A DNA stretch of 64,000 bases from Gnetum montanum (GCA_015680685.1 MNCI01003943.1:208346-272345), one strand, 5' to 3'. Shown: positions 44,833-57,070, counted from the first letter of the stretch. The notes: generated from the letters alone by a model not told the origin. Numbers and translations are program-made.

Positions 44833-47729
44833 TGGACTACAAGGCAAAAACAAATAGGCAGAATACCCTACTTGATGCACCTAGCCAAAGATGGGGCTAA
44901 GAACTAAACATGTAACTTAGAGAGAAATATGACAATTCATATTAAATTAATGACATAATGGAGGAGATCAACCTAATTTAAAATAGTATGTAAACATAGA
45001 AATATGTATATACACAACCATCCATTAGATGCATACATGATATCAATATGAACAACTATCATGAAATAAAATCTAATTAGTTCAATGATGGTTTAAAAAA
45101 AAACAATGAATAAATATATTGATCTTCTAGACAAACATACAAAGATACATATAAGATTCATGGCTTTGTCTTATGCCTTAGCCTTGATGCTCCTTGACAT
45201 TCTTGGTTCCATCACTTACAAAGATTATGTTTAGTATAAATTAAATCAAAGGCCTCTACACTTCCATTGCTAGATGTTGGACAAAGACTTTCACTAGAGA
45301 GGATTGGGAGATAAGAGCAATATACAAGAAGGGTCAATCTATAAGCAACATGCACACCTAAATAATCATACATTTCCCTAATCAATTGTAGCATATTTAA
45401 ACTCATTGGTTACAATAGCACAAACACCATTGGAACACATCATAAACATTACCCCACATTTAGACCTTATTTGGTAACTTATACATATTCCTAACTAAGC
45501 AATCATAAATTATTTAGACTTATATGACAACCTATGCCTAAGTAAATTGTGCATAATTATCAACTTATGTGGCAACTAACATATTTGCACTTAGTGTGTC
45601 ATGTGTAATTGTTGTCAAGAATACTTGTCATCATCATATGTCTATAGGTTTTTATTAGTTTTTATTAATACAATTAGTGTTGGTGTTTTTCAATGCATGA
45701 TTCAAAGCCACTAACTTTCTTGAAGGTAGGCCATAGGTGTAACTTGTGCCCTTGATATACCTCATAGGGATGACCATACATACACTCTTTCACTTTCAAA
45801 ATGAGGCCTAATATATGAGCCTTGTTGATATATATGGAATAGGGACATTGTAATCCAATTAATCCTTCAAAAACACATATAATCTAGATTGTATGTAAGG
45901 AAAAAGAATTGCTAGAAAAGAGAAAAATTAGCTATCTTCATTAAATTAAAATAAGATTACAATAACAATGGAACCACAATACCACACAACACACTTAATG
46001 ATATTGCAAAGTAAGAGTTTCTACAATCATACATGATTATTCTTGATGTAAGGATCAACCAACCTAGATCTTTTTCCTCTCACATAGGAATGGCTTATAG
46101 TAACTAAGATCCCATACAATGGCCGAACAAACATGCAACATAGATTAATATTTAACTCTAAACAAAACTAAAACTTTAAGAAAAACTTTTGTGCATTGAA
46201 TTTAACATTCTTGGATATTTTTCATCTTGGAATTATCACATGGAAAATTTCATCTACTCGAACAAGATGTCTAGAATGCTAGGAAGACATTTCTCTATCA
46301 ACTATTTAATGTTGAGCAAATGTCCAACTTTTATACATGATGTTTATCAAGTTGATGAGATGTTTGTTGCAAATTCTAATCTCTAAGGTAAGATAGCTTT
46401 TGATGTTCAAGGGTGTCTTCCAAGTTGTCAAAACATTCATTCCTTTGCTTATAGGCATGACATTGGATTTAGAAGAGGTGTTACTACACCAATATCCCAA
46501 TAGTAGTACTCCTCATCCATCTCAAAGTTGTCCCAACGCTAACTAGTCCACTCTGTTATGTTAGCTTCACCAATTAATTGATCATAAGCAACTTGTACTA
46601 CATGCATTGTTACATGATGTCATATCAATGAGTCCTATAAAACTACAATCGATCACAGATTTTCAACTAATGTACTAAGACATTGTAATTCATGATAGGC
46701 ATATAATGTGCATGTTATTGATGCACACATACATTTATGACATAAACCAAGAATCCAAGCATCATGTGTTGCATAATGTTAGTAACTCATTATCATAACT
46801 CCCTACCACACATTAGTACAAGGGATAAACACATTTACTAGTTTACTCAATTGTCACTTGCCTCATTTCCCTTACCAACTTGTTTCTATCCCATTGTAAT
46901 TTGATTGAGGCTTGTGGTCCTTTTTAAATGTACATCATGATTGGATAGTGAGTTTAATGTGACCTATGATACAAGCAAAAACAAAAAATTTCAACTAAAC
47001 AAGAGTGCTATGACAATTAATAAACATCATAATCTATGAGAATTCAACCAAGCCCTTAGAGAGTTGCAAGGCATCTATTATAGTTCCTAGATAACCTTAA
47101 ATTATCACATATCTCATCCAAGATCCTGCATCATTAATCCCACAATCAAATATGGAAATTATGTCTTGGAAACATATGGTAGGAATACTTCATACAATTA
47201 AAAATCATAAATCCACCATGTTCCCAACTATCCTAAGTTTTCATAGTGACATGTACACTAAATCCAAGCCAAAGAAATAGTAGAAGGGTAAGATAACCCA
47301 CTAAATCAACTAAAGTCCTTTGGTGTGAAGATGGCTCTATCTTGTTCCCAAACTCTTGAATCAAGACTCTTGTAACTACTATAATTCCAAAGCCAACTTC
47401 AAAATGGATCCAAAAACACTAAATTTAGGAAGAAATACAATAATGCAAAGAAGATGAGTTCTAGATGCACATGAAGGTAATAATGATAAACAAGGAAAAT
47501 GAATTTTTTGTTTTCCTTTTGTTTTAATTATAAGAGTCAAATATAAAAATAAACTTATTTTTGTGGTCCTACAAGGTTGTAATTAAGCATTTTCATATTA
47601 TCCACAACTTAATTTTATAAGTCTATTTCTAGTTTATTTAGCAACTTATTATCTACAACTAATGCACTTAGGACAAATGACTCATAACTAACCCATGAGA
47701 GTTTTAATCAAAACCAACCAAACCCCTAA

Positions 47730-47815
47730 CATGCACATCATATCTATATAAATCATGCACATCACAAAACATATGCACATCATATCTATATAAATCATGC
47801 ACATTGCAAAACATA
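47730..47815 (+). repeat. About 43-bp tandem duplication
   Basis: ATGCACATCATATCTATATA..CATGCACAT..CAAAACATA occurs twice in a row with few differences. Confidence 0.8.
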
Positions 47816-48369
47816 GTCATAAAATTATTGTACATAATATAATAGTGCAAAGCTTAAGTCATACAAACAAGTATCACCCCTGTCCCCAAGTCCTTCATCC
47901 CTACTAGTCACAATGTTTGTTTACCATATTCCACAAAATGAATGTGCATAATCATGTACATAAACATCATGGTATATCATAATCCAAATATGCTATATCA
48001 TAATAAGATTTCTAATTACTCATAATAATGAAACTATCTAGCTAAATTAACATCCATCATATGGAACTTACACATACACTCATAATAAACATAATACAAT
48101 ATCAAGGTGTCCTAGGGTGAGGGGTTACACTTTCCCTCACTAGAAATTCTACCTCTCTTGTATGTTGCCTACATATTATTTTCTTTCTCTTAGGTGATTT
48201 TTTGGGATTTAGATCTCCCCCAAGTACCTCTACCATCATAACAACCTTGTTGTGTAGCTATCAAACTATCTCATTAACCATTTGAATGAGTCTCTTCACA
48301 TAAGAAGCATTTGGCTACAACTGAACATTTGTTTGTGCTTAGTTTACGTATATCTCCTAAACATAGACA

Positions 48370-48625
48370 TGTGAAAAACATTATATATATCTGCTAACTA
48401 TCGAGGTACATCTAATTGATGTGCCATCCTATTAATCATCTCCAATATTTTAGAAGGACCAACATATCATAATGCTGATTTTCCATTTTGGTTGAACTAC
48501 ATCAAACGATTTAAAGAAGAAACATAAAGAAACACATGATCCTCAATAGCAAACTCTAATGATCCCCTACGTCAATTAGTATAGGTTGCCTTTCTATCCT
48601 ATGATACCCTTAGATAATCTTAAAT
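48370..48625 (-). pseudogene. Chromovirus integrase C-terminus (GPY/F region), fragment
   Basis: Minus-strand translation gives YAD.RRGSLEFAIEDHVFLYVS, then NQNGKSAL.YVGPSKILE, then ADIYNVFHMSM. These match the 'DHVFLKVSP', 'GKLAPRYIGPFEIL' and 'VHNVFHVSML' blocks at the end of Tekay-type chromovirus pol. It has several stops. It is unrelated to the adjacent Athila-like LTR. Confidence 0.75.
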
Positions 48626-48842
48626 GCCATAGCAACATCTCTTTTTATTTGCTTCCTTATAGGTTCGTAGGGTCTAGTCATGTGTTGAGTCACATGATAC
48701 CCTTCTTGAATTTGGTCCAAGTGTAATCCTCTTGGAGCAATTTATAGCATGTTTAGTGTTGCATGTTTGGGAGGTAGAACTATGTTGCCTTGCATATCAC
48801 TCCACCTCATTTATCAGTCTTGATGGAATATGAAGGTAAAGT

Positions 48843-49003
48843 CTAGATGATATGGATCAGTGTGAACATAAGTAATACATATCTACATTGGCATTCCCTA
48901 GTCTTCTTCTTCGGCAATTCTATCACTACTTGTTTCCTTGGTAGGTGATAGTTGATCATTATGTGAAGCCATGTTATCGTTTCTTGATAGTTTGTGTTAA
49001 GTG
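48843..49003 (-). pseudogene. Gag N-terminal fragment of an Athila-like element
   Basis: Begins MASHNDQLSPTKETSS and has early stops. Position relative to primer site and LTR, and similarity to MSLSQDNDNATSSEA of element R, identify it as the start of a related gag. Little of the rest is recognisable. Confidence 0.4.
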
Positions 49004-49091
49004 TGCTTTTTATTAATGTTGTAAAGATTAGAGTTAGGTTCTGATACAATGAACTTTGGAAAATTAATTACTTAGTATAACATTAACTTAT

Positions 49092-49109
49092 CCTTGGCAA
49101 GGGTGCTAA
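49092..49109 (-). promoter_or_regulatory. Decayed tRNA-Asp-type primer-binding site
   Basis: The minus strand reads TAGCACCCTTGCCAAGGA, 13 of 18 positions matching TGGCGCCGTTGCCGGGGA. It lies directly after the LTR end TCATTAGC. Confidence 0.6.
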
Positions 49110-49955
49110 TGATGAACGATGGAGTATCCAATAGCCAATCATATGAGATACGAGTGTTCACACACAATCCTGGTCGAACTTTGCAAACAAGGCAATGTGA
49201 TTATACTAGTAATTAGTTAGCATTCACGATTGTTGTCTTCCCATGTGAGCTAGTGAAATTGGTGCATATGGTTTAACTCATGTTGAGGTATATGATATTG
49301 ATGTTGTTTTGGCCATTAAGCTCCTAGTAAACATGAAGTGAAAGTAAGGGTTTCTAAATCTAAGTGACAATAAAACAAATCTAAACTGGCCTATATGATG
49401 AGCAGGTGGTCTTGATCTTCTAGTCACACCTTAGACTTCGTGCAACTACTATTGGGATTACCAAGTGTTACATTACTAAGCATACCAAGTGATAGTACTG
49501 CTTGGTTACCAAGTAGTTACACTTATGTGCTTGAAATCAATCATACTCATTCTACTTAACGACGTTAAGAGTAAATTGCAAGTAATTGTAAACATTAACT
49601 ATGAAAACAATAAATAGTAACAAAAATAAAACTAAGTATTGCTGCAATGATGTAGAAGTAATCTTGATCTTTACTACTGATCATGCATTGTGTCCAAGTA
49701 CATAATACTCGAATAAAGATTTCGTTCAATTACAAAACATCACATTCTGAGCAGACATTGCTAAGTATTGAATTCAAGAAAATAAACTGAAAGAGTTTTG
49801 TTACTAAGCTATCAAAACTATTATGGATCCGTGCATCAAGTGTTACTTATATAAATTGGCATGCACCATGCAATATTTTTTATACGATAACGTACATTGA
49901 GATATGATAGCGTATCTACAACATTGTAGATATAATATCATAACTACAATATTGT
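49110..49955 (-). repeat. Diverged Athila-like LTR, copy 4
   Basis: Collinear with the 371-1221, 7613-8487 and 15912-16745 LTRs, but the most diverged. It shares GGTCGAACTTTGC, GTTGTCTTCCCA, ATTACCAAGTGT/TTACCAAGTAGTTACACTTA, AATCTTGATCTTTA and GTCCAAGTACAT. The GATATC cluster has decayed to GATAACG/GATATGATAGCG. The right end is set approximately. Confidence 0.7.
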
Positions 49956-51022
49956 TGACTTAAAATTTTTGGATTTATTAATGGTGTTGATGATTAAGTC
50001 ATGTTTTAAGATGTTTTATTAAGACTATGATTTTAATTTAATTTGAATTATACGATATAATGTTTAGTTAGAATTATGGATTTGATATTGGTTGTGGAAG
50101 TTGTATTATGTTTTTCCTGTTTTCAGTACAAACCAATCTTGTTTTAGCTATTGGTTGTGTTACATTTCATTATGCATTTGTTAGTTTCATCTATTTATGC
50201 AACCTTAGTGCCCAATGCCTATTGGATGTAACTATAATTGGATTACCATATCTATCTCATGTTGTTTCATTAGATCATAAATGACATTCTAATATTGCTA
50301 TTATTGTTGTTTTAATTTTGTTTTTGCTATTATTTTCATGCCACTGTGATTATTAACTTTTGGCTTGGACAATTAAGTTATGTCTTATTTTGATAGCATA
50401 TAGGTTAGGTTTGGCATGCATGAGACTATAGTCTTTTTGCTTTATCACATTTTAAATTTTGTTGCATATTTTCTCTTACTCCTATGCACTAGTTTATGGA
50501 TGCTTACTACTTTGCTTATTAGTTTTCTTAACATCAATTCGATTTTAATAAGTAGCGTTTTATTTTTTTTTTTCATATTTATATGTTTTCTTTAAATAAT
50601 GCCTTACTAGCCTTAGCTTGGTTAATGGGTATTACAAAATTAGATCAAGATTCAAAAAATCCATAAGACAAAATTGAAACCCACAAAAATATTGGTGTAC
50701 ACAACTAATTTTAGAGTATGCACAAAATGTAAGGAGCATCCAAAACCAATTTGAGTAAATATAAAGCAAAAATAAAATAAATCCTAGCTTAATCAAGATA
50801 ATGGCTTTCACAAATAGGTGAAATTATTAAAACCTAATTCAATTGATCTTAATTCTAGGACAAAGGAATTTTCTTAAGACTCTAAGAAGATTAAGAGAGA
50901 TCAAAACCCAAATAGAAAATTTCATACAATTGAAGGGTGAGAGTAAAGTGATCATTATCCAATCTAAGAATTGAAGTGAGAAGTTTACATTTCCATGGTT
51001 GAATTACTCCAAGAATCAAACA
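49956..51022. other. Decayed retroelement-like DNA without gene
   Basis: No coding signal. The right part is probably the leader of the minus-strand element whose primer site is at 51023. Confidence 0.35.
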
Positions 51023-51034
51023 CTCTGATACCAA
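51023..51034 (-). promoter_or_regulatory. Primer-binding site (initiator tRNA-Met type) of an interrupted element
   Basis: The minus strand reads TTGGTATCAGAG, the canonical plant LTR-retrotransposon primer site. The LTR to its right (51035-51130) is cut by the chromovirus and appears to resume at 60494. Confidence 0.65.
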
Positions 51035-51130
51035 TTTGGTGCAAACCCCACCTACAATAATTACCAAATTCCTTTAGAACCTAACTTTAATGGAGTTAAA
51101 AGAGAATAAAACATAAACAAGATAAACCAA
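51035..51130 (-). repeat. LTR fragment interrupted by the chromovirus, first part
   Basis: Lies between the primer site and the chromovirus target duplication ACCAA (51126-51130). The continuation would be 60494 to about 61110, where the minus strand has a possible TATA box GGTTATATAAAG near 60708-60719. The partner LTR is not found. Confidence 0.4.
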
Positions 51131-51639
51131 TGTGACATTTTGTTGCTGGATGTCATAAAAATACGATTGCTTAATTTATTGCATTCATTTTTTTCTTAAA
51201 TAATATTATGGAAATATTATAAATATTTAATAAATGAATTAACTGGTAAATAAATAATTGGTACTAAAGAATGAAACAAAAAAAGTGAAAAAAAATTTAT
51301 TATTAGAAAAGAGTACTGTAATGCCCTTTAGTTGTCTTCCTATGCCACTTAAGCCTTAGAGGCAATTCAGCATTGTCACCACAGTTAGGCTATCTTGCCA
51401 AAGTGGTGATCTATCCCTTTTTATCTTGCTTCACTCGGTTTCCATTGCTTGCCTCTCTTGGCTCTGCAACTCCATGCTTGGCATAACCTCTAACCTTGAC
51501 CTTAAATGGCATAGGTCAGCCCCTTTCCCAAGGGACACATGAATAATTGTAACTCCTCATAACAAGGTGCCCTTTCACTTGAAGGTTAATTACATTGTTT
51601 ACAATTGTTTCCATCCTTAACAAGGGATGGGGTATTACA
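51131..51639 (-). repeat. 3' LTR of the chromovirus
   Basis: Aligned along its whole length with 60003-60488. It shares CTATGCCACTTAAGCCTTAG, TCTGCAACTCCATGC.TGGCAT and TTGTTTCCATCCTTAACAA. The minus-strand start TGTAATACCCCATCC is at 51639. Confidence 0.9.
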
Positions 51640-51640
51640 A

Positions 51641-51655
51641 TCTATCCCCCTTAGG
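51641..51655 (-). promoter_or_regulatory. Polypurine tract of the chromovirus
   Basis: The minus strand reads AAGGGGGATAGAT, two bases before the LTR start. Confidence 0.75.
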
Positions 51656-51859
51656 CATTTAGCCCATCCTCGAATGCTTCTTCTATATCCAGTTGCTTAG
51701 TTGTTGCTTCATCATTATGCTCCTTAGCTTTAGTTCCTTTATTTTTTTCATTATCATCTATACAAATAAAAGATCAAAAATTATAAAACATAATTTATTA
51801 CATCCATAATAAATATAATTTATCATTCAATATCATGATGCTCAAAAAGTTGAGGGTAA

Positions 51860-52890
51860 GTATTTAAAATAAACTCGTTTTCCCAAGTTTATTAATCACA
51901 ATTTGACCATTGAACAAGTACTTTGCTAATAGTTTTATTTTGTAATTTCTTGGTTTGTTGGTTCTTAATAACAATAGGTTTTACTTCAAAGATGACGTTG
52001 GATTGTAATGGCAAAGTATTCCAATCTAACACATATGATACATCATTTTCATGAAATCTCTTTAGCAAGCTCACATGAAAAACTAGATGAATTTTTAAGG
52101 TTTTTGGAAGATTCAACCAATATGCTACTTAGTCAATTCTTTCAGAAATTTCAAAAGGTCCACAAAATCTAGGTGCCAATTTAGTATATTTTCCTAGTTT
52201 AAGAGAACTTCTGGTAGGCTTTACTCTTAGTAATACTTGATCTCCTACTTGAAATTCTTTTTTAATTCAATGTTGATCTGCATATCCTTTATATTTATCT
52301 TGGGTAGCTTGTAAATTTTGTTTAACTCTTGTGACAATGGTTTTCATTATTTTCATTTCTTCTTCCTTCCATTCTGTTCTTAACGTTGGATTTGCCTAGG
52401 TTAGTGGTGTACGAAAATTACATCCATATACTACTTCGAATGGTGTTTGATGTATAGAACCTTGATAATTGTTATTCTAGGAAAATTCTGCCATATGCAA
52501 ATAATTCTCCCATGTTTTTGGTCTACTCTCGACATAGCTTCATAGGATATCTGCTAATATTCTATTTACATGTTCGATTTATCCATCAATTTTAGGGTGA
52601 TAAGTTGTACTAAATTTCAACTGGGTTGCAAGTTCTCTGAAGAAATTTTTCTAGAATTCGGATATGAACTTGGGATCTTTGTTTGAAGTAATAGATTTTG
52701 AACAACCATGCAATTGAAATACTTCATGTACAAATTTTTGGACTACCTCTACTATGTTTGTAGATTTCAAAGCTATAAAATGTGTCATCTTTGATAGATG
52801 ATCAACCACGATGAAAATTGAGTCATTTTCCTTTTTGTTATTGGCAATCCCACAATGAAATCCATAATGATATTTCAAATGGTAATTCTT
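51860..52890 (-). pseudogene. Chromovirus integrase core to chromodomain, decayed
   Basis: 52651-52893 encodes FIVVDHLSKMTHFIAL..VHEVFQLHGCSKSITSNKDPKF (first catalytic Asp in VVDHLSK, second in the degenerate SNKDPKF). Then STKYHPKIDG.IEHVNR carries the third catalytic position with a stop before it. QATQDKYKGYAD, LAPRFCGPFEISERI (GPY/F) and FHVSLLKRF follow. The chromodomain includes FEVKPIVI..TISKVLVQW (51892-52116). Integrase would insert the cDNA; the chromodomain guides targeting in this lineage. The N-terminal zinc-binding domain (HHCC) is missing because the deletion near 52860-52890 joins RT directly to the core. Confidence 0.85.
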
Positions 52891-53760
52891 CATCTAGAAT
52901 TCTTAAAATAAGTGCTATTGTAAGTAGCACCTTTAATCTGAGAAAATATTCTTTGCATTTTTCATCAAACTTAAACACATATTTCTCTTGCAAAAGGTCA
53001 ATCAATGGGGCTACCAAGGTAGAATAGTCTTTAATGAAACATTGATAAAAATCGGCTAAACCTAAGAAGCTGCGAACCATTGTAACATCTTTTAATTCAA
53101 GCCAATCTCGGATCACACTAATTTTTGCTAGATTTACTTGCAATCCTTTCTTGGAAACTATATGTTTTAAGTATGAAACTTCTTCCTTAAAGAATTCACA
53201 TTTATTACAATTTAGTTTTTAGTTGATATTCTTTAAGAATTTCCATTGTAATTTTTAAATGTTTGACATGTTCTTCTCCTGACTTAGAATAAACAGTATA
53301 TCATCCATAAATACTATAAAAAATTGATCAAGATATTCACGAAAAATATTATTCATTAATGCCATGATGTTGTAGGTGCATTAGTTAATCCAAACGACAT
53401 CACAACAAATTTGTATAACCCATATTTGGTTCTAAAAGAAATTTTCTCAATATCTTTCTCCTTAATCTTTATTTGGTAATAACCTAATTTTAAGTCAATC
53501 TTTGAGAAATGACATGCACTTGTAAGTTGATCAAACAAATCATCTATTCTAGGCAAGGGATAAGTATTTTTAATCATCACTTTATTCAGTGCTCTACAAT
53601 CGATGCATAATCTTAGTGTAACATCTTTCTTTTTAACGAATAAGACTGGTGCATCCCTAAGGTGATACACTAGGTTTAATTTTTCCTTCTTCCAATAATT
53701 GGTCTAATTGTACTTTTAATTCTCTTAATTTAGAGGTAGAAAATCTATAAGGGGCTTTTG
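52840..53760 (-). pseudogene. Chromovirus reverse transcriptase, RNase H lost
   Basis: 53356-53670 encodes [22 protein letters not shown] and [16 protein letters not shown] (first catalytic Asp). After a frameshift the active-site box FMDD appears at about 53300. 52838-53143 continues with the thumb region (VRSFLGLADFYQCFIKDYS, LIDLLQEK). At about 52870 the sequence jumps into integrase (..PFEISLW then the start of the core), so RNase H is absent. Frameshifts and stops make it nonfunctional. Confidence 0.85.
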
Positions 53761-54445
53761 AAATAGGTTGTGTGCCAGGAAAAATATCAATGGCATGCTC
53801 AACAGTTCTTTTTGGAGGCAGTTCTCTAGTTTCACCAAATACTAAGTCTTTATATTTCTTAAGTTCTTTTGAGATCTCAGTACTTATAGATTTTTGAGGT
53901 TGGGTTATTTTGACAACCAACATCGTAGCACCTTTTTTGACTAATCTTTTAGCTTGCTTGATAGTTATTGTATGAATTTTCTTTACTGTTTTTACCTCCT
54001 TTAGAACCTTGACTTCATCAATGATTGGGACTTTTAAAATATGAGTTTCAAAGTGGGCAGTAATATCAAATTTTTGTAGAAAAGACATTCCTAAAATTGC
54101 ATCAACATCACCTAATTTAAATTCAAAGAATTTGTTAATGAAAGGTATGTTTTGCAAGGTAAAGCTAATTTCTCCATACCTGGTATGCTTGCTCATAGTT
54201 GTTCCATCTACCAGTTCTATCTTAATAATTTTCTTAGAAGGTAAACTTAATTTCAATAAATTAATTAACTTTGGAGAAATAAAGTTATCACTGGCACCAC
54301 TATCAATCAAAAATTTAATTTGTTTACCTTTAATTGAACTTTCAAAAATTAGTAAGGAAAATTGAAATTTATGCAAACCTGATTTAGTTGATGTTGCTAT
54401 CTTCTTCATAGTTGTGGTAGTTGTTGGAATTTTTCCTTTGTTCAT
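53657..54445 (-). pseudogene. Chromovirus aspartic protease and RT N-terminus
   Basis: 262 codons open, the longest intact part of the element. Retropepsin motif FLIDSGASDNFIS (catalytic DSGA), the second conserved block DAILGMSFL (ILG), then a linker and the RT start ELPPKRTVEHAIDIFPGTQPI. The enzyme would cleave the Gag-Pol polyprotein. It is continuous with gag upstream and RT downstream in other frames. Confidence 0.85.
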
Positions 54446-55525
54446 ATTTGGGTTGGATTTTTGATTTTTGATTTGGTTGGTCTTTTGTATTTTTGCTTGA
54501 AATTTTGGGCAATCTTATTTGAAATGATCTTCGCCACAAACGAAACATCTTGATCCTAATCGAGCTTTTTTGGTTGGTGTCTTCTCTATCTTTGCTTGTG
54601 GAAAGGTAGTTTGTCAAAGAGTTGCTTGTTAAAGGGTAACTCATATCTGATTTGATTTCTCATAATCCTTAACAATTCTATATGCTTCATCAATGGTTTG
54701 AGGATTAGCATGTAGTCCTCTAATGATCTTTGATGCTAATTCTCCCTCATCCCGATGACTTACATATTGAGAAAGATCATAGAATTCCTTGTAGTAATCA
54801 TCTACAAATTGCCTTTCCAAGCTTAAGGAATCAAATCTCATTTTGCACTCTTTGAGAAAGGAATTAGGAATGACTTTCTGTTCAAAATATTGACAAAAAT
54901 TAAGCCAATTTGTAATCAAACCTGATGTTGGTGCAAGTCCTTTCAAATATAAGGAGATAACTTCTAAAAGTTCATGGCTTGACAAATTCAACACATCGAA
55001 GTAAGTTTTCATTGTATCAAGCCAATCCTTTGCCTTAGTACTAGATCCAGGGGTGTCATCATCATGATCTAATTTTACTTTCTTAGCATGAACTTGTGTC
55101 AATGATTCTCTAGGTGGATTAAGCTAGTTCACATATCCCTCACCTTCGGTTTCAATTCTACGGCCTACAAGAGAAATTTTGGTATCTTGTCCACTAACAG
55201 GTGGAGGTTGTGTTTGTTGTGGATCCTTAAGGGGAGGTTGATCTTGAGCTTGATGTTGTTCCCTAGGTAGACCGTAGGTAGGGTTTGAAGGCTGAATGAG
55301 ATGGTCAGTTAATTGTTTGATGGAGTTTGCAAAGGAATCCATCTTTCTTTGCACATTTAACCTTTTATCCTCTGAACTTTGGGACAATTTTCTAATTTCC
55401 TTAGACATATTTTGCATCTCTATCCTAAACCCTTGGTTTAAGTGTCGAAGTTCCTCTTGAACACCCATGATCTCATTAATTTGATTTTCAAGGGCATTCA
55501 TCCAGTCATTGACTCGAGCTTCCAT
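54446..55525 (-). pseudogene. Chromovirus gag
   Basis: 55124-55525 gives a coiled-coil N-terminus (MEARVNDWMNALENQINEIM..) followed by a Gln/Pro-rich linker. 54641-55102 is the capsid-type domain with AKDWLDTMKTYFDVLNLS, FCQYFEQKVIP and DYYKEFYDLSQYV. A remnant zinc knuckle CFVCGEDHFK.DCP lies at about 54505-54550, with one residue missing and an internal stop. The two main frames are separated only by a stop near 55110. Confidence 0.8.
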
Positions 55526-56440
55526 TTCTATCCAGTTTATTCTTTAGGTTTTGGACATCAATAAGTTGAAGAAATTAGGTATGTTGAGAATCTTTAGCTT
55601 CTATGACCATTTTTATGGATATTGAAGTTGTCATGGATTTCTTATCAAGTACTGAATCCTAATTATTTTCAAGACCTAAAATCATAAATTAAATGCCAAT
55701 TTTCTATAATTCAAAAGCTAAATCTAATATTTTGATTGAGTTTGGAAGGTTTAAATTTGTTAGAATCAATTTTTGTTTGGTTAAAAACGGACTCCGGGTT
55801 CAAAAGTTATAGCCGTTTTAAGTTTATGAAACTTTTACATTTTTCAAGACTTCCCAAGAGGTCACCCATTCCAATTCTACTCCAAGACGTGCATGCTTAA
55901 TGACAAAATTTTTATTTCTCTTGTTATTGCAGCACCAATNAAAAATTTTTATTTCTCTTGTTATTGCAGCACCAATTTGAATTTTTGTAAATAATTGAGC
56001 ACATTTTTTATTTAACCTAATAATTATGGGCACAAAATTTTTTTTGAACTTTTTCTATCATTTAATAGGGATTTCAAAATTCTCATTAGTTGTTGAAAAA
56101 AGATTAATTTTTTTGTCTATTGATGGACAACCCATTTCAAGGTCTGAACGATGATGCTAGAGGTGGTGATGGGTGGTGCTGGAGGTGGTGATGGATGACA
56201 TTGGAGGCAGTGATGGGTGGTGTGCATGATAGGCAACGAACAAGTGACAGGTAGGTGTGGTAAGCATAACATGGTGCAGGTAGACAAGGCATGGCATAGT
56301 GCGGATGGGTGGGGTGTGGCGTGGTGCGACGGGACATGGTGTGAGGGCAAGCATGATGTGGTTTTGCATGGGGCTTTTGGGTGATTGCGGTTGACTACGT
56401 GCACAGCTTTTTTTTTGGGTGATTATGGTTGATGGGTGTG
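55526..56440 (-). other. Chromovirus leader next to gag, with N join at 55940
   Basis: Non-coding. 55905-55939 is repeated directly at 55941-55976 across the single N, an unmerged contig overlap. GC content rises sharply from about 56110 towards the captured segment. Confidence 0.6.
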
Positions 56441-56449
56441 GTGTGGATG

Positions 56450-57070
56450 GGCGTACCCAAGGGCCAGTCATACGCATTGAAACGTTGGTGAACACAATTG
56501 TGCTTACGTTGATCTTGGCATCATCGCCCATGGAGACGTTGTTGAGGACGGTGGCACCGACATCGATGAGAACTCCATTGCCTACCTTGGGATGACAGCC
56601 ACAACCATTGTGCTTGTTGTTGTCACCGAGCATGATGCCATGCAGGATCAAAACGTCGTCTCTGACCATGACCATCTCACCAATGATGACACCAATGGCA
56701 TGGTCCAGTAACACACTGTGCCTGATTTGCACACCTAGGTGGCTGTCCATGTTCAAGGTGTGGCACATGAGGGTGTGCATGGTGGTCATAAGCACTAGTC
56801 AATGATAATGCCACACATGGTGGGATAGGTGGTGAGCTATAAGTGCCTGGAATCCTTTGTAGTTCAATATTCCCTCCATGTACGATCTACACACTACATC
56901 CTATGTCTGAAATGCCCACATGTCCACCCTCACCGTTGTCACCATCTTAGTGTTTGACAATAGCTCATCAAAAAGTACGCTTGGTGACAACAGTGACACT
57001 ATCGTGCCAATCGATAGCTTGCTAGCCATGTGGCAGGCCAATGTGCTTTCTAGGCTATTGTGCTGTGGTT
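56450..57070 (-). pseudogene. Serine acetyltransferase-derived sequence captured in the chromovirus leader
   Basis: Translation on the minus strand follows plant serine acetyltransferase from near its N-terminus (SLESTLACHMASKLS.. like 'LERALAFHLGNKLCS') through YMEGILNYKGFQALIAHHL ('LLNYKGFLAIQAHRVAH') to the left-handed beta-helix. The helix motifs are SVLLDHAIGVIIGE, ILHGIMLG, CHPKVGNGVLIDVGATVLNNV and INVSTIVFTNV, the hexapeptide-repeat pattern. The enzyme makes O-acetylserine from serine and acetyl-CoA in cysteine synthesis. The DHA.G and ILH histidines are kept; the usual HP of DIHP is changed and two stops interrupt the frame, so it is dead. There are no introns. It lies in sense orientation inside the element and is markedly more GC-rich than its surroundings. 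The ORF at 56157-56795 is its longest open part; beyond about 56450 homology ends. Confidence 0.8.

Larger units (their letters stand above)
43526..48369. other. Intergenic DNA without recognised gene
   Basis: No supported coding region. Tandem repeats are listed separately. The stretch probably includes the body of the minus-strand element whose LTR is at 49110-49955, too decayed to recognise. Confidence 0.35.

Noticed and set aside
56117-56404. 95- and 66-codon His/Pro-rich frames
   Set aside because: They lie in the GC-rich tail beside the serine acetyltransferase segment, in other frames, with repetitive GGTG/CACC composition.
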